Assembly: GCA_016217775.1 (NCBI GenBank)
Contig: JACRGG010000087.1
Span: forward strand, 1-15,827
Direction of reading: 5' to 3'
Length of the DNA: 15,827 nt
Source: Microcaldota archaeon
GTDB taxonomy: Archaea > Micrarchaeota > Micrarchaeia > Norongarragalinales > UBA97
Position numbers and translations under genes: made by a program. Under the pieces are notes generated by a model, which worked only from the letters and a program-made list of their open reading frames with translations, was not told where the DNA came from and searched no databases. Shown here piece by piece: positions 5,892 through 13,316 of this stretch. Each line of letters opens with the position of its first letter. Within the stretch, counting starts at the first letter, position 1.

Positions 5892-6443
5892 ATGCTGTTC
5901 TTGCGGGATGTCGGGTGGCGCATCGCATCGTTTTTTTTCGAAAAGCCCGAGCGCGAGGCTTACGTTAATCAAATCGCTAGGGAAACGGGCTTAGGCAAGG
6001 GAACGGTTTCAACCATTTGCCGCACGCAAGAGGGCGAAGAGGTCTTAGTTAGGAAAATCCTTGGAAACAGCGTTTTTTACTCCCTTAACAACTCAAGCCC
6101 GCTGGTCAAGGCGCTTAAATTAGAGTGGATTCTCCGCAGGCTCTTAAAGCACCGCGAGGACTGGGAAACGGACGAGTTTCAGTCGGTTGCATTGTTCGGC
6201 TCTTATGCTAACGGCGAGTTCGTTTCAAAAAGCGACGTTGACTTGCTTGTCATAACCAATGTCGGCGAGAAAACCGTGTTCGAGCATTTTAAGAAAACAC
6301 GCGAATCGCTTGGAACAACGCTTTCCTTGACCGTCCTGCCGATTGCCAAGTGGCGGAAAATGGCTTTGGCGCACGACAGGTTTTATACGGAAGTATTATC
6401 TAGCCACGTGCTCTTAAGAGGTTCGCCTTTGGTGGTTGTTTGA
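5892..6443 (+). CDS. MNT-type nucleotidyltransferase with N-terminal winged helix
   Basis: A 183-residue protein with two parts. Residues 1-80 form a winged helix (YVNQIARETGLGKGTVSTICR). Residues 92-180 are a minimal nucleotidyltransferase: GSYANGE (103-109) and SDVDLLVI (114-121) give the GS plus D-x-D signature, with D115 and D117 as metal ligands. MNT proteins paired with HEPN proteins can act as antitoxins, in characterised cases by adenylylating the HEPN toxin; that function is inferred here. The gene has a leaderless start, and its stop overlaps the HEPN gene's start. The wing segment (GEEVLVRKILGNSVFYSLN) is intact, so it probably also controls its own promoter. The third acidic residue of the active site is not obvious. 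Confidence 0.87.
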   Translation: MLFLRDVGWRIASFFFEKPEREAYVNQIARETGLGKGTVSTICRTQEGEEVLVRKILGNSVFYSLNNSSPLVKALKLEWILRRLLKHREDWETDEFQSVALFGSYANGEFVSKSDVDLLVITNVGEKTVFEHFKKTRESLGTTLSLTVLPIAKWRKMALAHDRFYTEVLSSHVLLRGSPLVVV

Positions 6444-6859
6444 GCCTGCAGAAATTGTTTGAAGACGGTTTTTTAAAAAAAATTCCCGCGTCCAAGGAGC
6501 GCGCTGAAAAATCGCTGCTTGTTTCCCAAAGATATTTGGCCGAGGCCGAAAAGACTTTCGAGGCGGAGTGCTTTGAAATGGCCATTTTCGCGGCTTACGC
6601 CAGCGCCTTTCACGCCGCTAGGGCAATCCTTTTTTCCGACGGCATCGGTGAAAGAAGCCATTTTGCGATAGTCGATTACCTTAAGGAAAAACACAAGGCG
6701 CTTGGCGTTGAAAACATCAATTCGTTTGATTTCTACAGGCAATTGCGCCACTCCGTCGCGTACGGTCTTGACACTGCCGTTGGCGAAGAGGATGCGAAAG
6801 AAGCAATCAAGTTCTCCAAAGGCTTCCTGAAGACAGTGAAAGCTTATCTAAAATTATAA
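6440..6859 (+). CDS. HEPN-domain protein, partner of the MNT nucleotidyltransferase
   Basis: A 139-residue all-helical protein of the HEPN family (PF05168 type). The family pattern shows in YLAEAEKTF, the AAYASAFHAARAILFSDGIG segment (about 51-70) followed by SHFAIVDYL, and the closing FYRQLRHSVAYG (98-109) with EEDAKEAIKFSKGFL. HEPN nucleases use an R-x4-6-H motif; here R100, R103 and H104 are close together, so the spacing is shorter than in the best-studied toxins and activity should not be assumed. It starts with TTG at 6440 inside a TTGA overlap with the preceding stop, so its synthesis is coupled to the nucleotidyltransferase. The pair is most likely a toxin-antitoxin module. Confidence 0.87.
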   Translation: MSLQKLFEDGFLKKIPASKERAEKSLLVSQRYLAEAEKTFEAECFEMAIFAAYASAFHAARAILFSDGIGERSHFAIVDYLKEKHKALGVENINSFDFYRQLRHSVAYGLDTAVGEEDAKEAIKFSKGFLKTVKAYLKL

Positions 6860-6868
6860 AATCCGGGT

Positions 6869-7639
6869 TCAAGCCAGTTCTTTCAAAAACTGTTCGTGCA
6901 AGACCTTGTTTGTGATAATCAGGTTGTTGGTTGGCTTTCCGCTCCAGTCGAAGCTTGTTTTTCCATTAAAGTCGGTTATTTTCCCTCCCGCTTCCTCGAC
7001 AATCAGTTTTCCTGCGGCAAAGTCCCAGATGTTTTGCCTGCTTTTAATCAGCAAGTCGACTTTTCCGCACGCGACGAGGCAGATTTCCCTCGCGCAAGGG
7101 CCTTTTCTAGTGCACCTGGTTTTTTGCGCAATCCTGGTTATTTTCGGCGCCAACGCGTTGTCCGTAATGTCGTAAAAGCCGAACGAGAACATCACTTCGC
7201 CGATTTTGCCCACTTTCGACGCGCTTATTTTCCTCCCGTTGCAAAACGCGCCTTTTCCAATCTCTGCTTCAAACAACTCGCCGTAAGCCGGGCAGTAAGT
7301 GAACCCGAACAGTGTTTCCTCCCCGCCGACCAATGATAAGTTCACGGAATAATCGTGGAGCCCCCGCGCGTAGTAGGAAGTTCCGTCAATGGGGTCAATA
7401 ACCCAGTTTTTTTCACGCCTGTCGTTGGCGCCCTCCTCGCCGATAAAGCCGATTTGCGGAAATTCTTTAGCCAGTTCTTGGCAGAAAAACTCTTCGATCA
7501 TCTTGTCGTACTTGGTGACGATGTCCTGGTTGTCCTGCTTTTCTTTCGACTCGATTAATTGCCCGAACCCCTCGAGGCTCATCCTGCCGCCTTGCAAAAC
7601 GAGTTTTCTCGCAAGATTTTTTTCATCCCCGTAGCCCAT
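6869..7639 (-). CDS. Inositol monophosphatase / fructose-1,6-bisphosphatase family phosphatase
   Basis: A 256-residue Mg-dependent sugar-phosphatase fold. The metal site is complete: GEE (67-69), DPIDGT (82-87) and WDFAAG (205-210). Archaeal members often hydrolyse both inositol-1-phosphate and fructose-1,6-bisphosphate; the sequence does not settle which is used here. Length is standard, and no membrane segment or fusion is seen. The ATG at 7639 has a TATA-like TTTAAAATAG on the minus strand (7661-7670), giving a leaderless start. It converges on the HEPN gene (gap of nine bases) and diverges from the small membrane protein gene with a 66-base shared promoter region. Confidence 0.93.
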   Translation of the reverse strand: MGYGDEKNLARKLVLQGGRMSLEGFGQLIESKEKQDNQDIVTKYDKMIEEFFCQELAKEFPQIGFIGEEGANDRREKNWVIDPIDGTSYYARGLHDYSVNLSLVGGEETLFGFTYCPAYGELFEAEIGKGAFCNGRKISASKVGKIGEVMFSFGFYDITDNALAPKITRIAQKTRCTRKGPCAREICLVACGKVDLLIKSRQNIWDFAAGKLIVEEAGGKITDFNGKTSFDWSGKPTNNLIITNKVLHEQFLKELA

Positions 7640-7705
7640 ACCCTTACTTAAGCCTCGATACTATTTTAAACCGTTTTCGCCCTTAAGTCTAATCGTGTAA
7701 GGCTT
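7640..7705. promoter_or_regulatory. Divergent promoter region
   Basis: This 66-base gap serves two outward genes. The minus-strand box (7661-7670) lies about 26 bases from the phosphatase ATG, and a plus-strand CTTAAGT (about 7682-7688) lies about 21 bases from the membrane protein ATG. The two boxes are only about 20 bases apart, so the promoters may interfere with each other. Confidence 0.45.
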
Positions 7706-7960
7706 ATGGTTGACTTTCAAAAGTGGATTCTCAAGGTATTCAACTCGTTTACCAGCTCGGTTCGCCGGTTCAGCTTTATGATAATGATTATCTTTACCGT
7801 CGGAATACTTCTCGGCAGCCGCATTCAAGCAGCTCGGCCGGAGTACATCGACTACGCGATTGGAATCCCCGTAATCCTGGCAATCCTCTCTTACCTCTCC
7901 ACCGCCTTTGCTATGCTCGTGTTCGGGCTCTTCGTGCTAATCTTCCTGTTCCTAGTATAA
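7706..7960 (+). CDS. Small membrane protein with two transmembrane segments
   Basis: An 84-residue protein I do not recognise. A short amphipathic N-terminus (to about 22) precedes a first hydrophobic helix (about 23-39, FSFMIMIIFTVGILLGS), a polar loop with several charged residues (about 40-50), and a long second hydrophobic stretch (about 51-84, ending FLFLV). The loop with R, E and D suggests a two-helix hairpin. It is placed between a phosphatase on the other strand and truD downstream; neither predicts a role. The ATG at 7706 fits the promoter spacing. Overlapping frames in this stretch lack hydrophobic periodicity and are not preferred. Confidence 0.7.
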   Translation: MVDFQKWILKVFNSFTSSVRRFSFMIMIIFTVGILLGSRIQAARPEYIDYAIGIPVILAILSYLSTAFAMLVFGLFVLIFLFLV

Positions 7961-8001
7961 TTGCCTTAATGCACCAACAATTTTTTTTCCAGTGACCGAA
8001 A

Positions 8002-9117
8002 ATGCGTTTTTCCCCCAGCGAGTTTATTGTAGAGGAAGTGACTCCAAGCGGCGCGCTGTTGGAAGCCGGCAAGCAGCTTGACTTGGGAAAGGCGGGGGAC
8101 CAAGGGCTGGAAAAAGATTTTTTCTCCCACTTTGTCCTCGAGAAAACGAATTGGAACTCAAGCCAGGCCGTCAAGGAAATCGCGAGGCGGCTTCGAATTA
8201 ACGCAAAGCGCTTTAACTTCGCGGGAACAAAGGACCGCAGCGCGCGCACCACGCAATTAGTCTCCGCTTTCGCGGTAAAACCCGAGGACTTGCTGAAAGT
8301 CAGGCTTAAGGACGTGTCAATAAACGGCGCGTGGAAGGCCCGCGGGAAAATCAAGCTAGGCGAGCTTTCCGGCAACCGCTTTACCATAATTTTAACTAAC
8401 GAGAATATGGGAAAGCCGGTTAGCAGGCAGTTAGTCGAGCAAAACTACTCCCGCCTAAACGGGTTAGTCCCGAATTTTTTCGGCTCCCAGCGCTTTGGCT
8501 CGCTGCGCGCGAACTCACACGTCGTGGGTAAGTTCCTGCTTCAAAAAAAGTTTCTTGACGCCGCCCAAAACTTTTTGTGCGCGACCGACGAGGGAGAGGG
8601 AAGCGGGGGATTCGAGGCCCGCACTAAACTCGCCGGAATTTGGGGTCAAGAGAATTGCTTCAAGCTTGCATTGGATTTTTTCCCCCAGCACTTAAAGTAC
8701 GAGCGGACGGTATTGGGGCACTTAAGCCAATTCCCAACCGATTACATCGGCGCGTTGCGCAAGCTCCCGCGCGTCTTGCAGCTGATGTTCGTGCACGCGT
8801 ACCAAAGCTTTTTGTTTAACCAAGTCCTGCTGAAAAAAATCGGCGAAAGCGATTTCAACGAAGGCGAGGAAGCGAACCTAGTCGGCTACGAGTCGGCTCC
8901 AACCGCGCTTGAAGAGGAATTGCTTTCCGCCGACGGATTGTCCAAAGATGATTTTCTCCTCAAGAGCCTTCCCGAGCTTTCAAGCAAGGGAAGCAGGCGA
9001 AAACTCTTCGTTAAACTCAACGGTTTTCAAATCCTTCAGGACGAGCCGCTAACAATCCGCTTTTCCCTCCCTCCCGGCGCGTACGCGACCGTTGCCGTGG
9101 AAGAGTTGGTAAAATAG
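8002..9117 (+). CDS. truD: tRNA pseudouridine synthase TruD
   Basis: Isomerises a uridine in tRNA to pseudouridine (position 13 in characterised members). The 371-residue protein starts with the family's FIVEEV segment, has the catalytic aspartate in FAGTKDRSA (D78, residues 74-81), and continues with LGELSGNRFTI, NFFGSQRFGS and the FVHAYQSFLFNQVL helix. The C-terminus ends with the SLPPGAYATV strand expected for TruD. The insertion domain between about 200 and 300 is present but compact. The ATG at 8002 has a GTGA ribosome binding site at 7993-7996. It may be read through from the small membrane protein gene 41 bases upstream; a TATA-like AGTATAAT overlaps that gene's end. Confidence 0.95.
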   Translation: MRFSPSEFIVEEVTPSGALLEAGKQLDLGKAGDQGLEKDFFSHFVLEKTNWNSSQAVKEIARRLRINAKRFNFAGTKDRSARTTQLVSAFAVKPEDLLKVRLKDVSINGAWKARGKIKLGELSGNRFTIILTNENMGKPVSRQLVEQNYSRLNGLVPNFFGSQRFGSLRANSHVVGKFLLQKKFLDAAQNFLCATDEGEGSGGFEARTKLAGIWGQENCFKLALDFFPQHLKYERTVLGHLSQFPTDYIGALRKLPRVLQLMFVHAYQSFLFNQVLLKKIGESDFNEGEEANLVGYESAPTALEEELLSADGLSKDDFLLKSLPELSSKGSRRKLFVKLNGFQILQDEPLTIRFSLPPGAYATVAVEELVK

Positions 9118-9152
9118 TCCTACTGCAAAATTATCTTTCTTCTCCCAAGCAA

Positions 9153-9545
9153 TTATCTCTCTTCTTCTTCTTCAGCCCGCCAATTTAGTGCCGCGCGGAT
9201 TTCCCTGCTGAAAAACTCCATTTGCTCTTGATTAAGTGCGGGCATAGACGCGCGCATCCTGCCCGCTTGCCTGATTCCCTCGTATGTTTCCGGGTTCGAC
9301 AGGGTTATAATCGCGTGCGCGTGAGGGCTTTCCATATTTAGTTTTTGCATCTTGCCGACTCTACTCAAATACTTTCCAGTCAGCTCTTCTCCCGCCTTAA
9401 TCCCGTTTTCTTCCCTAAACGCGTGCACCACGTCGTGCAATGCGGTTCTAACCGCCTTTCTGGCCGGACTGGTCTTATGCATTTTCAGCAACTCGTTTGG
9501 AGCCAATATCCGCCTGCCTTGGTAAGACAATGCCTTTCCCGCCAT
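9153..9545 (-). CDS. Hypothetical protein, basic with acidic tail
   Basis: A 130-residue protein I do not recognise. The N-terminal half is basic, with a possible helix-rich segment (ELLKMHKTSPARKAVRTALHDVVHAF), the middle has ESPHAHAIITLSNPETYEGI, and the C-terminus ends in a run of glutamates. No signal peptide, membrane helix, zinc site or nuclease motif is seen. The opening ALSYQGRRI loosely resembles the F-E/Q-G-E-R-V-K-V-E-G opening of the paralogous pair at 11508-12685, but the rest does not align. The gene lies downstream of tRNA-Ser on the same strand, with a TATA-like TTTAAAC near 9583-9589 and a GGTGA about ten bases before the ATG. Codon use resembles the surrounding genes, supporting a real gene. 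Confidence 0.65.
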   Translation of the reverse strand: MAGKALSYQGRRILAPNELLKMHKTSPARKAVRTALHDVVHAFREENGIKAGEELTGKYLSRVGKMQKLNMESPHAHAIITLSNPETYEGIRQAGRMRASMPALNQEQMEFFSREIRAALNWRAEEEEER

Positions 9546-9559
9546 AACCCGCTTTCACC

Positions 9560-9565
9560 AAAAAA
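9560..9565 (-). terminator. T-run after tRNA-Ser
   Basis: The minus strand has six T residues about 25 bases beyond the tRNA 3' end. It would stop tRNA transcription, though it also falls in the leader of the 9545 gene. Confidence 0.4.
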
Positions 9566-9589
9566 TTCCGGCAATTGTTTTGTTTAAAG

Positions 9590-9674
9590 CGCGGGGGGCG
9601 AGACTCGAACTCGCGCGTGCCGGTAGGCACAGCAGGTTAGCAACCTGCCGCAATGGCCACTATGCGACCCCCGC
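9590..9674 (-). tRNA. tRNA-Ser (anticodon GCU)
   Basis: A complete class II tRNA cloverleaf on the minus strand. The acceptor stem is GCGGGGG (9674-9668) with CCCCCGC (9597-9591); the anticodon stem is GCAGG/CCTGC around loop TTGCTAA, so anticodon GCT reads AGC and AGU. The T stem is GCGAG/CTCGC with loop TTCGAGT. A long variable arm (GTGCC, loop TACC, GGCAC) is typical of serine tRNA. The discriminator base is G, as in serine tRNAs, and CCA is not encoded. There is no intron. A TATA-like TTATTTAAC lies about 30 bases upstream. Confidence 0.96.
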
Positions 9675-9740
9675 TTTGCAGCTAAAGTTTTTTGAATCCA
9701 ATTGTTAAATAACCGTTTCTTTTCCGCTTCCCACCTGTCG

Positions 9741-9749
9741 TATTATTAA
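9741..9749 (+). promoter_or_regulatory. TATA-like box of pyrG
   Basis: TATTATTAA is centred 25 bases upstream of the ATG at 9770. The spacing supports that ATG, and so the long N-terminal extension of PyrG, as a leaderless start. Confidence 0.5.
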
Positions 9750-9769
9750 GGATTTATTCCATTGATTAA

Positions 9770-11482
9770 ATGCGGTGGGTTTTTTTGCTAGAAAAGTTTG
9801 CGTCCATCGCCCTCGCGTCCGGCGACACTGAATTCTATACTCCAATCCCCAAAGGGTACGCTGCGGGCAAAACCAAGTACGTCGTCGTCACCGGCTCGGT
9901 AATGAGCGGGTTAGGCAAAGGGATTTTCTCGTCGAGCATCGGCTTTTTGTTCCGCACCCACGGATTCAAGGTCTCATCAATCAAGTTCGACGGCTACCTC
10001 AACGTTGACGCGGGCACGCTAAACCCGTACCGCCACGGGGAAGTCTTTGTCTTAAACGACGGAACCGAGTGCGACATGGACTTGGGCAACTACGAGCGCT
10101 TTCTCGGCGAGGACTTCACTAAAAACAATTATCTTACGGGCGGAAAGATTTTCGCGAGCGTGCTTGAAAAAGAGCGGGCTGGAAAGTACTTGGGCCGCGA
10201 CGTGCAGTTCATTCCCCACGTTACGGGGGAAATAAAGGGCTTCATCCGCAGCCTCGCAGTGGAATCCGGCGCGGACATTATATTGATTGAAGTCGGCGGG
10301 ACCATCGGCGATCTTGAAAACGGTTACTTCGTTGAGGCAATGCGCCAGCTCGCGTACGAGGAAGGCGATTCGAACGTGTTGTTCGTGAACGTGACTTACG
10401 TCCCAAAACCGTCAAGCCTCGCCGAGCAGAAAAGCAAGCCCGCGCAAATCGGAGTTCGCGAATTAATGAGTGCCGGAATCCAGCCGCACCTAGTAGTGTG
10501 CAGAAGCAGCGAGCCGATTACCGAGAAGGTGCGCGACAAGATTAGCGTGTACTCCAACGTCCCGCCCAAGCAAGTGGTTGGAATTCCGGACTTGGACACT
10601 ATTTACGACGTGCCCCTATTGCTGAAAAGAGAGGGCGTTGACGAGACCGCATTGGAAGTCCTCAAGCTGAAAACAAGGAAGCACGACGCGAAGCTTTTTG
10701 AAGAGTGGGAGCAGTTCGTTCACAAGCTAAAAGGCGCGAAAAGGCAGGTCATCGTCGGGATTACGGGAAAATACGTTTCAATCCGCGATTCTTACGCCTC
10801 GATTTTAAACGCGCTGGAGCACTGCGAGGGAAACCTGGGCGTTCGAATTGGGGTAAAGTGGATTGACACAAGCGAATTGGAGAAGAAGGGCCCCAACGCG
10901 GTTGCCGAGGAGTTGCAGGGAGTTGACGGAATCATCGTCCCCGGCGGATTCGGCTCTCGCGGAACCGCGGGCAAAATAGAGTGCATAAAGTTTGCGCGCG
11001 AAAACAACCTCCCGTACTTTGGATTGTGCTACGGCTTCCAGCTCGCGTTAATCGAGTTTGCTAGAAACGTGTGCAAGCTTGACGACGCCAACTCGACGGA
11101 GATAGACCCTAGCACGATTTTCCCCGTAGTCGACTTGCTGCCCGAGCAATTAAAAAAAGAGGGTTTTGGCGGGAATATGCGCTTGGGCGGCCGAGAAGTC
11201 GAGTTGAAAAAAGATTCTCTCGCGTCGAGAATTTACGGCGGGCCAAAGGCGTTCGAGCGCTTCCGCCACCGCTTCGAGTGCAACCCCGATTACATAGGGA
11301 AATTCGAGGAAAACGGATTGGTCTTCTCCGGAAAAGCGCCAAACCAGCCGATAATGCAAGTCCTCGAACTCCCAACGCACAAGTTCTTTCTCGGCACGCA
11401 ATTCCACCCCGAGTTCACTTCCCGCCCCCTAGCCCCAAACCCATTGTTCAAGGCGTTTGTGGAAGCGTGCTTGAAAAAGTAA
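9770..11482 (+). CDS. pyrG: CTP synthase
   Basis: Makes CTP from UTP, ATP and glutamine. The 570-residue protein has the synthetase domain (P-loop GSVMSGLGKG near 42-51, FDGYLNVDAGTLNP, HGEVFVLNDG, EVGGTIGD near 174-181) and a glutamine amidotransferase domain (IIVPGGFGSRG, GLCYGFQ with the nucleophilic cysteine near 421, and TQFHPEFTSRP supplying His and Glu near 547-549). It is divergent: the usual DPGTMSP is here DAGTLNP, and the usual GLCLGMQ is GLCYGFQ. About 34 residues precede the usual start of the fold; the TATA spacing supports the upstream ATG, but an internal start is possible. It converges with the gene at 11508 (25-base gap). CTP is the phosphate donor for the RibK encoded at the window's start. 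Confidence 0.96.
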   Translation: MRWVFLLEKFASIALASGDTEFYTPIPKGYAAGKTKYVVVTGSVMSGLGKGIFSSSIGFLFRTHGFKVSSIKFDGYLNVDAGTLNPYRHGEVFVLNDGTECDMDLGNYERFLGEDFTKNNYLTGGKIFASVLEKERAGKYLGRDVQFIPHVTGEIKGFIRSLAVESGADIILIEVGGTIGDLENGYFVEAMRQLAYEEGDSNVLFVNVTYVPKPSSLAEQKSKPAQIGVRELMSAGIQPHLVVCRSSEPITEKVRDKISVYSNVPPKQVVGIPDLDTIYDVPLLLKREGVDETALEVLKLKTRKHDAKLFEEWEQFVHKLKGAKRQVIVGITGKYVSIRDSYASILNALEHCEGNLGVRIGVKWIDTSELEKKGPNAVAEELQGVDGIIVPGGFGSRGTAGKIECIKFARENNLPYFGLCYGFQLALIEFARNVCKLDDANSTEIDPSTIFPVVDLLPEQLKKEGFGGNMRLGGREVELKKDSLASRIYGGPKAFERFRHRFECNPDYIGKFEENGLVFSGKAPNQPIMQVLELPTHKFFLGTQFHPEFTSRPLAPNPLFKAFVEACLKK

Positions 11483-11507
11483 GGGCGGGCAGCTTGTCTG
11501 TAACTGC

Positions 11508-12014
11508 CTATTCTTCTTGCTTTAAGTAATAGCTTGAAATACGCAGCGTATTCAAAATACCTTCCGGTCCTATGCTTTTTTTTGGTGTTTCCAGTATTCC
11601 TAATTCCATTAGTGGCGTAATGACCCTATTTCTTAAGTGTTTTCTTGCCCTAGCCGCGTCTTTTGAAAAGTCGTCGTCGTGTCGTCCCATTATTTTAAGC
11701 AGCATTTTGCCATTAATTTCTTTGTTCTTTTTGTTTCTTAACCCGATTTCCCGCGTAGCTAATTCTAGCCTACTCGCGTGATTTGGCTGCTCCATTCCAA
11801 ACCTCCACTTTAATTCCCGTTGATTTAATCCCAGCTCGTTCAAAGAGCCGTGGTTTTTTTCGTGGTCCCTAAGCGCTTTCTCTATTTTTTCATCGTTTTC
11901 AGTTTGGGCAGTTATGACATTCTTCCTATTCTCCTTCCGCGTATATGGGCTTCCTTCAACTTTTACCCGTTCGCCTTCAAAATAAGTAGTTTTTTTGGTA
12001 ATTATGTTTGGCAT
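11508..12014 (-). CDS. Unknown protein, paralogue 1 of an FxGERVKVEG family
   Basis: A 168-residue, very charged protein of a family I do not recognise. Residues about 11-21 contain YFEGERVKVEG, a motif shared with the gene at 12212-12685; the middle is polar and helical; the C-terminal third (about 120-165) has a helix-turn-strand pattern (LRNRVITPLMELGILE) like the end of a winged helix. The two proteins align along their length: the opening motif, DEKI near the start of the first helix, and RVxxPL near the C-terminus. There is no signal peptide or membrane segment, so it is likely cytoplasmic; nucleic-acid binding is a guess from composition and the C-terminal pattern. An AGAGG ribosome binding site precedes the ATG at 12014. 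Confidence 0.7.
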   Translation of the reverse strand: MPNIITKKTTYFEGERVKVEGSPYTRKENRKNVITAQTENDEKIEKALRDHEKNHGSLNELGLNQRELKWRFGMEQPNHASRLELATREIGLRNKKNKEINGKMLLKIMGRHDDDFSKDAARARKHLRNRVITPLMELGILETPKKSIGPEGILNTLRISSYYLKQEE

Positions 12015-12211
12015 ATTTCTTCCTCTTTTAAACCGCGGCTTTATCCGCGTGCTACCCCGCCATCAAGACTATGCTTTTCTGCGCTTTTAATTCCTATTCC
12101 CCATCAACCGCGCTGATTATTTTTCGCCCAACAAGCCTTCTATCGGCCGCCTGTTGATTGCATTAAAATGAACTGCGCGTGCCTTGCGCCGGCGTCGTGC
12201 CGCCCGTCGTT
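12015..12211. other. Gap between the two paralogues
   Basis: About 200 bases without a credible gene. It holds a small CGCGG/CCGCG hairpin (near 12042-12058), a likely promoter for the 12014 gene (TATA-like ATAAAG near 12038-12044), and some GC-rich sequence after the stop at 12212. Confidence 0.4.
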
Positions 12212-12685
12212 TTATTTACGAATATCCGCGTGCACGGTTATCGTACTTTTGGCTTTCCCTTTTTGAATAAATTCAAGCAAGCGAAGCGGGTCGGTGACTC
12301 GGGTGGCGAACTGCTTTTCATCATCGGTCAACAATCCTTTTCCTACCATTAATTTCTTCAGTTCAGCCCTAGTCAGCTGCGTCTTCCGCTTTTTCTCCAA
12401 GAATGCCTTGCGGTGTTGTGCGACTATCCTTAGCGCCGCTTCAATAATGAGCGCCTGTTTGTCTCCCTTAATCCGCTCTTCAACCGATTCTCCGTTCACG
12501 CCGAGGCTCTCCCAGTCTAGAAAGCGTTTTTTGTGCGCTTTAATAAACGCATTTATTTTCTCGTCAAACCCGGAGTTTCTCCGGCCTTCTATCCGGTTAA
12601 GCTTGCCTTCCACTTTAACCCTTTCTCCTTGAAAACTGGTTATCTTTTTTCTATCCGTAAGGGTTATTCTCGGCTTCATCTTCAC
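12212..12685 (-). CDS. Unknown protein, paralogue 2 of an FxGERVKVEG family
   Basis: A 157-residue charged protein similar to the product of 11508-12014: SFQGERVKVEG (about 17-27), a DEKINAFIKAHKKR helix, and a C-terminal ATRVTDPLRLLEFI segment. The GTG at 12685 overlaps the stop of the upstream S16 protease gene in a GTGA arrangement; the ATG at 12679, two codons in, has a GGTGGAG site upstream and is an equal choice. The overlap implies coupled translation with the protease, so the two products probably act together or are needed in fixed ratio. It has no membrane segment, while its upstream neighbours are membrane anchored with outward domains. No enzymatic motif is evident. Function unknown. 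Confidence 0.75.
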   Translation of the reverse strand: MKMKPRITLTDRKKITSFQGERVKVEGKLNRIEGRRNSGFDEKINAFIKAHKKRFLDWESLGVNGESVEERIKGDKQALIIEAALRIVAQHRKAFLEKKRKTQLTRAELKKLMVGKGLLTDDEKQFATRVTDPLRLLEFIQKGKAKSTITVHADIRK

Positions 12686-13290
12686 TCCACCATCAGCTTT
12701 ATTGCATCGCCGGCGTTTTTAACCCGCACGATTTGAATGCTTTTTGAAAGAGTCTGCTCGTGGAGAATGGTTTGGCTCTCGGCGACTATGAAATAATTTT
12801 TTTCCAGCTCGATTGCGCTCAAGATTTTCTCGTCAACCCCGTTAACCGCTAAGGCGTTTCCCCGCTCGTCGACCGCCGCGCTTACCGCAACGTCCGAGCG
12901 GATTTTCTTCCCACTCATTGCCGCCGCGATTGCGGTGACGAAAGCGACTCCCGCGCTTTCCCCGCCGACTATCTTCTGCGAGCTTTTCAGCTCGATAGTC
13001 AAGTCAAACCCGTTCGGGTTCAATCCTAAGTAATCCCCGGCAATCGCCTTGGCTTTCTTAATCGAGTTCTCCACGTCCTCGCGGTAAAACGCGTTCTCGA
13101 TATTCACTAAAACCCGCCCCGAGCCCGGCGTCGCCTTCACCGTAAAGCCGATTAGCATTCCCTTTCCCACTTCGGTTATTGCCGGCGCGCTAAACTCAAC
13201 CGTGTGCGCGTCCCTGGCCGTCAGGAAATAGCTTAGCGACAGCGCGGAGAGAAACGCTACCCCGATGAGTGCAAAAAATAATTTTTTCAT
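12682..13290 (-). CDS. Membrane-anchored Lon-like (S16) serine protease, short form
   Basis: A 202-residue protein: one N-terminal transmembrane or signal segment (about 3-25, LFFALIGVAFLSALSLSYFL) followed by a Lon proteolytic domain with no ATPase. The Ser-Lys dyad is intact: GGESAG with S112 and GVDEKI with K155, 43 residues apart, the same spacing as in Lon (S679/K722 in E. coli). This matches the archaeal COG1750 group of predicted serine proteases. The domain should face outside the cytoplasm. It follows a longer paralogue by 26 bases on the same strand, and its stop overlaps the start of an unknown protein gene. Substrate is not known. Confidence 0.85.
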   Translation of the reverse strand: MKKLFFALIGVAFLSALSLSYFLTARDAHTVEFSAPAITEVGKGMLIGFTVKATPGSGRVLVNIENAFYREDVENSIKKAKAIAGDYLGLNPNGFDLTIELKSSQKIVGGESAGVAFVTAIAAAMSGKKIRSDVAVSAAVDERGNALAVNGVDEKILSAIELEKNYFIVAESQTILHEQTLSKSIQIVRVKNAGDAIKLMVE

Positions 13291-13316
13291 CCAAAAAACT
13301 CTTTTCCCGCTTGGGA

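Noticed and set aside
7911..8387. 158-codon minus-strand frame opposite truD
   Set aside because: Its composition is that expected of an antisense shadow of the well-supported truD start region, including the catalytic motif.
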